A stretch of DNA of 64,000 bases, from contig NZ_CP032677.1 of NCBI RefSeq assembly GCF_003627215.1, positions 4,841,501 through 4,905,500 of the forward strand. Direction: 5' to 3'. Positions 58,753-64,000 of this stretch are shown one piece after another (position 1 is the first letter of the stretch; every line of letters starts with the position of its first letter). The DNA comes from Pseudomonas sp. Leaf58 (GTDB lineage Bacteria; Pseudomonadota; Gammaproteobacteria; Pseudomonadales; Pseudomonadaceae). The translations under genes were made by a program, and so were the position numbers. The notes beneath the pieces are model-generated. The model searched no databases. It saw only the letters and a list, made by a program, of their open reading frames with translations, and was not told the DNA's origin.

Positions 58753-60195
58753 ATGTTCGATTCCAGCGCCCTGCTGCGCCAGCGTTTCAATGCGCTGCGC
58801 AGCACGGCCGATGTGTTTTCCCTGCGCCATGTAAAACAGTCCCATCAGGCGCTTTCAGTCCGTCGCAACGTCGCCGAACCGCCGCTGTTCAGCCAGGACG
58901 AAGGTGCCATGCTCAGCGTGCGGGTCAATGGCGTGGAGGCCTACGCGGCCACCGCCGACCTGTCCCAGGCTGGCCTGCAGCGCGCCCTGGAACAGGCCGA
59001 AGCACTGGCCCGGCAGATCGCGCCGCACAGCCTGCTGGACCTGCGCGACCAGCCGGTAACCAGTGCCCGCCACGACCACATTTCGCCCAACTTCGATCAA
59101 CCGGTACCCAGCGTCGCCGACTGTCTCGGCCTGCTCGCGACCGAATCGGCCAGCGTGCCCAAAGACAGCCGCCTGGTGGACTGGCAAGCCAGCCTAGGCC
59201 TGAGCCTGGTCGAGCAAACTTACCTGAACTCGGCCGGCGCCGAGCTGCGTCACGCCCAGCGCTTCCTGTTCCCTGGCTTGGGCGTGACCGCCAGCGACGG
59301 CCACGACAGCCAGAGCCGCAGCCTGGGCCGCGACAACTTCGGCCAGCAGGGCGGCTTCGAAATCATCGAGCGCTGCGGCCTGGTCGGCGCCGCCAGCCGG
59401 GTAGCCGACGAGGCGCTGCAGTTGCTGCTCGCCCCTAACACTCCCAGCGGCCCGCGCGACCTGCTGTTGATGCCCGACCAGATGATGCTGCAGATCCACG
59501 AGTCCATCGGCCACCCGCTGGAGATGGACCGCATTCTCGGCGACGAACGCAACTACGCCGGCACCAGCTTCGTCAAGGCCAGCGACTTCGGCCACTTGCA
59601 GTACGGCTCCACGTCGCTCAACGTGACCTTCGACCCGACCATCGGCGAAGAGCTGGCCAGCTACAGCTTCGATGATGACGGCACCCCGGCCAGCAAGCAG
59701 TTCCTGATCCGCGACGGCCTGCTGCTGCGCCCGCTGGGTGGTGCGCTGTCGCAGTTCCGCTCTGGCCTCGACGGCGTGGCCAACAGCCGTGCCTGCGGCT
59801 GGAACCGTGCACCCATCGACCGCATGGCCAACCTCAACATCGAGCCGGGCGACCAGTCTCTGGAGCAACTGATCCAGGGCATCGAGCACGGCATTCTGAT
59901 GCGCACCAACCGCTCCTGGTCGATCGACGATGCGCGCAACAAGTTCCAGTTCGGCTGCGAATGGGGCCAACTGATCGAGAACGGCGAACTCAAGGGCATC
60001 GTCAAGAACCCCAACTACCGCGGCATCTCCGCGCAATTTTGGCGCAACCTGGCGGCAGTCGGCGACCGCAGCACCTTCCAGGTACTGGGCACGCCGAACT
60101 GCGGCAAGGGCGAACCCAACCAGGTGGTGCGGGTCGGCCACGCCTCGCCGGCCTGCGTGTTCCGCCAGATCGACGTATTCGGAGGAGACGCCTGA
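58753..60195 (+). CDS. TldD-family metalloprotease
   Basis: 480 aa from ATG 58753 (MFDSSALLRQRFNALRS). The zinc motif HESIGHPLEMDR (HExxxH, about residue 258) is intact, and the C-terminal TPNCGKGEPNQ with its Cys matches the TldD active-site tail. With the next gene, which lacks HExxxH, it should form the TldD/TldE heterodimer that cuts unfolded peptides. P. putida is expected to have another, canonical tldD/pmbA pair elsewhere, so this is probably a paralogous set. TGATG overlap with the next gene. Confidence 0.87.
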   Translation: MFDSSALLRQRFNALRSTADVFSLRHVKQSHQALSVRRNVAEPPLFSQDEGAMLSVRVNGVEAYAATADLSQAGLQRALEQAEALARQIAPHSLLDLRDQPVTSARHDHISPNFDQPVPSVADCLGLLATESASVPKDSRLVDWQASLGLSLVEQTYLNSAGAELRHAQRFLFPGLGVTASDGHDSQSRSLGRDNFGQQGGFEIIERCGLVGAASRVADEALQLLLAPNTPSGPRDLLLMPDQMMLQIHESIGHPLEMDRILGDERNYAGTSFVKASDFGHLQYGSTSLNVTFDPTIGEELASYSFDDDGTPASKQFLIRDGLLLRPLGGALSQFRSGLDGVANSRACGWNRAPIDRMANLNIEPGDQSLEQLIQGIEHGILMRTNRSWSIDDARNKFQFGCEWGQLIENGELKGIVKNPNYRGISAQFWRNLAAVGDRSTFQVLGTPNCGKGEPNQVVRVGHASPACVFRQIDVFGGDA

Positions 60196-61514
60196 TGCAA
60201 CACGCATTCGAAACCCTGGTCGGGGATGTGCGCACCGCCCTGCAAGCAGGCGAGCAGTTCACCCTCGGCTACAGCGCCGAACAATCGCAATTCGTGCGTT
60301 TCAACCACGCCAAGGTGCGCCAAGCTGGTGAAGTGAGCCAGGCCAGCGCGCAACTGCGGCTGATCCGTGATGGCCGCCAGGCAGAGCAGCAGGTGACCTT
60401 GAGTGGTGATGCGCAACTGGATCGCCAACGCCTCGCGGATGCCCTGGAGCAACTGCGCCAGACCTTGCCGCTGCTGGCCATCGACCCTTACCTGCGCCTG
60501 GACGAAAGCGCCTGGCATAGCCACAGCCAGCAACAGCAACCGCTGCCTGACCTGAACGAAGTACTGGCCCTGCTCGACCGCGAAGCCGGTGACCTGGACC
60601 TGGTCGGCATCTACGCCGCCGGCCCGCTATGCCGGGGCTTTGCCAGCTCGTTCGGGGCCTTCGGCTGGCACCAGGCCAACAGCTTCAATTTCGACTGGAG
60701 CCTGTTCCACAAAAACGGCGAGGCGGTGAAGGCCAACTACGCCGGCCAGCTGTGGAGCGCCGACGACTTTACTGCACGCTTGCGCCAGGCACGCGAACAG
60801 CTGGGCTTCCTCGGCCTGCCTGCTGTTACCCTCAAGCCCGGCAGCTACCGCACCTACCTGGCGCCAGCGGCCATGGACGAGATTGCCGGCATGCTGTGCT
60901 GGGGCGGCTTCTCGGCACAGGCTCTGGCCACCGGTAACAGTGCCCTGCAGCGCCTGTACAACGGCGAGGCACGGCTGAGCCCGCTGGTGAGCTTCACCGA
61001 GCAGGTCAGCGGCTCGCTGAGCCCGACGTTTTCCGACGAAGGCTCGCCGCGTCTGGATGTGCCGTTGATCCAGCACGGCGAGGCCCTGCAACGGCTGATC
61101 AGTGCGCGCAGTGCGGCCGAGTTCGAACTGCTGGCCAATGGCGCCGACAGCTACGAGTCGCCATGTGCGCTCAGCCTGGCACCCGGCAGCCTGGCCAACG
61201 AGCAGATCCTTGAGCAGCTTGGCACCGGGCTGTACATCAGCAATCTGTGGTACCTGAATTACTCTGACCTGCCAGCGGCGCGCATGACCGGGCTGACCCG
61301 CTTCGCCACCTTCTGGGTGGACAACGGGCAGATCCAAGGGCCGGTGAGCACCATGCGCTTCGATGACAGCCTGTACAGCTTGCTGGGTAGCCAGCTGGAG
61401 GACCTGACCCGCGAGCGCGAGATGATCCTGTCCACCAGTACCTATGGACAGCGCAGTACCGGGTCGAGTCATTTGCCGGGGGCGCTGGTCAAAAGCCTGA
61501 CCCTGACATTGTGA
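60195..61514 (+). CDS. PmbA/TldE-family protein, partner of TldD
   Basis: 439 aa from ATG 60195, sharing its A with the stop of the TldD gene. PmbA/TldE-type features: GEQFTLGYSAEQSQFVRFNHAKVRQ at the N-terminus (pieces), KPGSYRTYLAPAAMDEI, GFSAQALATGNSALQRLY and the closing GSSHLPGALVKSLTLTL. As in the family, no HExxxH motif is present. It completes a two-gene protease unit and may be cotranscribed with the acyl-CoA dehydrogenase. Client peptide unknown. Confidence 0.85.
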   Translation: MQHAFETLVGDVRTALQAGEQFTLGYSAEQSQFVRFNHAKVRQAGEVSQASAQLRLIRDGRQAEQQVTLSGDAQLDRQRLADALEQLRQTLPLLAIDPYLRLDESAWHSHSQQQQPLPDLNEVLALLDREAGDLDLVGIYAAGPLCRGFASSFGAFGWHQANSFNFDWSLFHKNGEAVKANYAGQLWSADDFTARLRQAREQLGFLGLPAVTLKPGSYRTYLAPAAMDEIAGMLCWGGFSAQALATGNSALQRLYNGEARLSPLVSFTEQVSGSLSPTFSDEGSPRLDVPLIQHGEALQRLISARSAAEFELLANGADSYESPCALSLAPGSLANEQILEQLGTGLYISNLWYLNYSDLPAARMTGLTRFATFWVDNGQIQGPVSTMRFDDSLYSLLGSQLEDLTREREMILSTSTYGQRSTGSSHLPGALVKSLTLTL

Positions 61515-61523
61515 TTGGCATTG

Positions 61524-61621
61524 CCGGCCTCTTCGCTGGCAAGCCCGCGCCTACAGCCTTCCCATCGCCCTCAAATGTGGTGACATCCCTGTAGGAGCGG
61601 GTTTACCCGCGAAGAGGCCGG
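61524..61621. repeat. REP pair (inward-facing) before the MFS gene
   Basis: CCGGCCTCTTCGCTGGCAAG (61524-61556 in full) and CTGTAGGAGCGGGTTTACCC (61589-61621 in full) are two full-length P. putida REPs in opposite orientation with the GTAG ends facing each other, 32 bp apart. Confidence 0.92.
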
Positions 61622-61641
61622 TACAGACAAACGAGGAAGTC

Positions 61642-63069
61642 ATGCCCGAACGCACCCCGCTGGACCCCGTCACCGCCCGCTGGATCCCCTGGGTGGTGGC
61701 CATCGCTTTCTTCATGCAGTCCCTGGACGGCACCATCCTCAACACCGCACTGCCGGCCATGGCCCGCTCGCTGGCCGAAGACCCGCTACGCATGCAGGGC
61801 GTGATCATCGCCTACATGCTCACCGTGGCCCTGCTGATCCCAGCCTCGGGCTGGATCGCCGACCGCTTCGGCACCAAGCGCATCTTCTTCAGCGCCATCC
61901 TGCTGTTCAGCTTTGGTTCGCTGCTGTGCGCCGCCGCCAACAGCCTCGGCTTCCTGATCTTCGCCCGCGTGGTGCAAGGCCTGGGCGGGGCGCTGATGCT
62001 GCCGGTCGGGCGGCTGGTGGTGCTGCGCGCCTACCCGCGCAGCGAACTGGTGCGGATCATGAGCTTCATTACCATCCCCGGCCTGCTTGGCCCGTTGCTG
62101 GGCCCAACGGTCGGCGGCTGGTTGGTGGAAATCCTCAGCTGGCACTGGATCTTCCTGCTCAACCTGCCGGTCGGCCTGGTCGGCTGCTATGCCGTGTGGA
62201 AGTTCATCCCCGACCTGCGCGGCGCCGAGCGCACCAGCTTCGACGCCCCGGGCTTCCTGTTGTTTGGCGCGGCGATGGTGCTGATCACCATCGCCATGGA
62301 AGGCCTGGGCGAGCTGCACCTGCCGCACCTGCGGGTGATGTTGCTGCTATTCGCCGGCATGGCCTGCCTGGCCGCCTACTGGCTGCGCGCCGGGCGCGAC
62401 CCTGAGCCGCTGTTCTCGCCCAGCCTGTTCCGTGTGCGCACCTTCGCAATCGGTATCCTCGGCAACCTGTTCGCCCGCCTGGGCAGTGGCGCCCTGCCCT
62501 TTCTGGTGCCATTGCTGCTGCAGGTCGCGCTGGGCTATTCGCCGGCCCAGGCCGGTATGAGCATGATTCCGCTGGCGGCGGCGGCGATGCTGGCTAAGTC
62601 CATTGCCCGGCCCCTGATCGAGCGCTTTGGCTACCGCATAATCCTCACCGCCAACACCCTGCTGCTGGGCCTGCTGCTGGCCAGCCTGGGGCTGGTCGAT
62701 GAGCAAACACCGTATGCCGTGCTGCTGATTCAGCTGGGCCTGCTCGGCGCGGTCAACTCCATGCAGTTCACGGCCATGAACACGGTGACCTTGATCGACC
62801 TCGACGACGCCAGCGCCAGCAGCGGCAACAGCTTGCTGTCAGTGGTCGCGCAATTGTCCTTGAGCCTGGGTGTAGCCTGTGCCGGCGCCTTGCTGGGCGG
62901 TTTCACTGCAGCAGGCAGTGCCGAAGGCGTGGAAAGCACCCTGGGCGCCTTCCAGTTGACCTTCGTCACCATCGGCATCATGGCCATGTTGGCGGCGGCG
63001 ATTTTCCTGCAGCTGTCGCCGACGGACGGAAGGCGTGCCCGTCGTCCGGAAGCGCACATGGAGTCTTAG
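61642..63069 (+). CDS. MFS multidrug exporter, DHA2 (14-helix) type
   Basis: 475 aa with 14 predicted membrane helices. DHA2 motifs: FMQSLDGTILNTALPAMARS near the start (motif D1), GWIADRFGTKRIF (motif A), ARVVQGLGGALMLPVGR (motif B) and LLGPLLGPTVGGWL (motif C). Similar to MdtD of enterobacteria. Substrate not predictable. The gene lies alone, 127 bp after the PmbA gene and separated from it by the REP pair; ACGAGGAAG precedes the ATG. Confidence 0.88.
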   Translation: MPERTPLDPVTARWIPWVVAIAFFMQSLDGTILNTALPAMARSLAEDPLRMQGVIIAYMLTVALLIPASGWIADRFGTKRIFFSAILLFSFGSLLCAAANSLGFLIFARVVQGLGGALMLPVGRLVVLRAYPRSELVRIMSFITIPGLLGPLLGPTVGGWLVEILSWHWIFLLNLPVGLVGCYAVWKFIPDLRGAERTSFDAPGFLLFGAAMVLITIAMEGLGELHLPHLRVMLLLFAGMACLAAYWLRAGRDPEPLFSPSLFRVRTFAIGILGNLFARLGSGALPFLVPLLLQVALGYSPAQAGMSMIPLAAAAMLAKSIARPLIERFGYRIILTANTLLLGLLLASLGLVDEQTPYAVLLIQLGLLGAVNSMQFTAMNTVTLIDLDDASASSGNSLLSVVAQLSLSLGVACAGALLGGFTAAGSAEGVESTLGAFQLTFVTIGIMAMLAAAIFLQLSPTDGRRARRPEAHMES

Positions 63070-63133
63070 GGCGAATGGCCATGAGGCTGGTAAACTGTGC
63101 GGCATTTTTAGCTTCGCACCGCAGGCCCGCCTC

Positions 63134-64000
63134 GTGACCACCGAATCCACCGCTTTTGCCACTCTGCCGCTGTCCACCGCCATGCTGGCCAACCTGGACG
63201 CCCTCGGTTATGCCTCGATGACGCCGATCCAGGCCCAAAGCCTGCCGGTCATCCTCAAGGGCCAGGACCTGATCGCCCAGGCCAAGACCGGCAGCGGCAA
63301 GACCGCCGCCTTCGGCATCGGCCTGCTCAACCCGATCAACCCGCGCTACTTCGGCTGCCAGGCACTGGTTCTGTGCCCCACCCGCGAACTCGCCGACCAG
63401 GTGGCCAAAGAGCTGCGTCGCCTGGCCCGGGCTGAGGACAACATCAAAATCCTGACCCTGTGCGGTGGCGTGTCGCTGGGCCCGCAAATCGCTTCGCTGG
63501 AGCACGGCGCGCACATCATCGTCGGAACCCCAGGGCGTATCCAACAACACCTGGACAAAGGCACCCTGGTGCTCGACGGCCTGAACACCCTGGTGTTGGA
63601 CGAAGCTGACCGCATGCTCGACATGGGCTTTTTCGACGCCATCGCCAGCATCATCGGCAAAACCCCATCACGCCGCCAGACCTTACTGTTCTCGGCCACC
63701 TACCCGGCCGGCATCAAGCAACTGGCTGCCGACTTCATGCGTAACCCGCAGCAGGTCAAGGTCGAGAGCCTGCACGCCGACAACCAGATCGAACAGCGCT
63801 TCATCGAAATCGATGCAGAGCAACGTCTGGATGCAGTCACTCGCGTGCTGGGCCACTACCGCCCGCAGTCCTGCGTGGCGTTCTGCTTCACCAAGCAGCA
63901 ATGCGAGGACGTGGTTGCCCACCTGACCGCCAAGGGCATCGTCGCCCAAGCCCTGCACGGCGACCTGGAGCAGCGCGACCGTGACCAGGTGCTAACCATG
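63134..64000 (+). CDS. dbpA: DEAD-box RNA helicase DbpA, N-terminal part (window edge)
   Basis: 289 codons are visible from GTG 63134; the frame is open to the last base. Motifs in order: the Q motif region YASMTPIQAQSLP, Walker A AKTGSGKT, PTRELADQ, GG (LTLCGGVSLG), TPGR, LDEADRMLD and LLFSAT. The stretch HGDLEQRDRDQ at the edge is typical of DbpA. DbpA acts at helix 92 of 23S rRNA through a C-terminal domain that lies outside the window. The GTG is used because no ATG lies near and homologues start close to FATLPLSTAMLANL. Confidence 0.9.
   Translation, partial: MTTESTAFATLPLSTAMLANLDALGYASMTPIQAQSLPVILKGQDLIAQAKTGSGKTAAFGIGLLNPINPRYFGCQALVLCPTRELADQVAKELRRLARAEDNIKILTLCGGVSLGPQIASLEHGAHIIVGTPGRIQQHLDKGTLVLDGLNTLVLDEADRMLDMGFFDAIASIIGKTPSRRQTLLFSATYPAGIKQLAADFMRNPQQVKVESLHADNQIEQRFIEIDAEQRLDAVTRVLGHYRPQSCVAFCFTKQQCEDVVAHLTAKGIVAQALHGDLEQRDRDQVLTM

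Overview
The window is chromosomal DNA from a fluorescent pseudomonad, very probably of the Pseudomonas putida group. The GC content is high throughout. Gene order follows the pattern I know from P. putida and P. aeruginosa chromosomes: amiB-tsaE-nnrD / queG / orn / rsgA / motAB / rhdA-psd / serB, then nudF-cpdA-yqiA-parE...parC, then the hldE-msbA-waaL-...-wapH LPS core block, then putP/putA. The intergenic spacers carry P. putida-type REP sequences of the TGTAGGAGCGGG...CCCGCGAA kind. This assignment comes from reading the sequence and from memory of the families; no database search was run. I saw no tRNA, rRNA, CRISPR array, prophage or intact insertion sequence.

Layout. 1-10.4 kb: housekeeping genes for peptidoglycan cleavage (amiB, cut by the window edge), tRNA modification (tsaE, queG), NAD(P)HX repair (nnrD), RNA turnover (orn), ribosome maturation (rsgA), the flagellar stator (motAB, behind a sigma-28 promoter), an HDOD protein, a rhodanese and phosphatidylserine decarboxylase. 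10.4-22.9 kb: serB divergent from an Smp-like membrane protein, then a minus-strand run nudF-DUF1249-cpdA-yqiA-parE-esterase-retropepsin-parC-lipoprotein that places both topoisomerase IV subunits in one gene block with two extra envelope genes between them. 23-31.6 kb: a DUF3298 lipoprotein, the thiamine block (thiC behind a TPP riboswitch, followed by the HMP permease cytX), a TolC-family outer membrane protein, waaA (Kdo transferase), and a LysR/SMR divergent pair. 32-35 kb: a three-gene operon (FAD oxidoreductase, aldo/keto reductase, unknown protein). 35-48.6 kb: LPS core and export genes on the minus strand (hldE, msbA, waaL, glycosyltransferases, the PIG-L deacetylase dnpA, mig-14, wapH, a carbamoyltransferase), with one plus-strand kinase-like gene. 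48.7-55.5 kb: rlmJ and the divergent proline genes putP/putA, with a cluster of PutA operator hexamers between them. 55.5-64 kb: a small DUF3077 gene, an acyl-CoA dehydrogenase, a TldD/PmbA pair, an MFS exporter and the 5' part of dbpA.

The most unusual structure is a family of four long inverted-repeat elements (inner limits 10418-10689, 31682-31952, 55611-55883 and 56493-56792). Each has two near-identical 72-73 bp arms around a 126-154 bp core that carries a directional motif. Each arm contains a REP-like hairpin with a GC-rich palindromic extension, so the elements resemble oversized REPINs. One copy differs from the rest in the inner part of the arm, and the change is present in both of its arms. 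Two copies in the same orientation bracket the orphan DUF3077 gene. One copy reaches the serB stop codon. I do not recognise this composite element as a described one.
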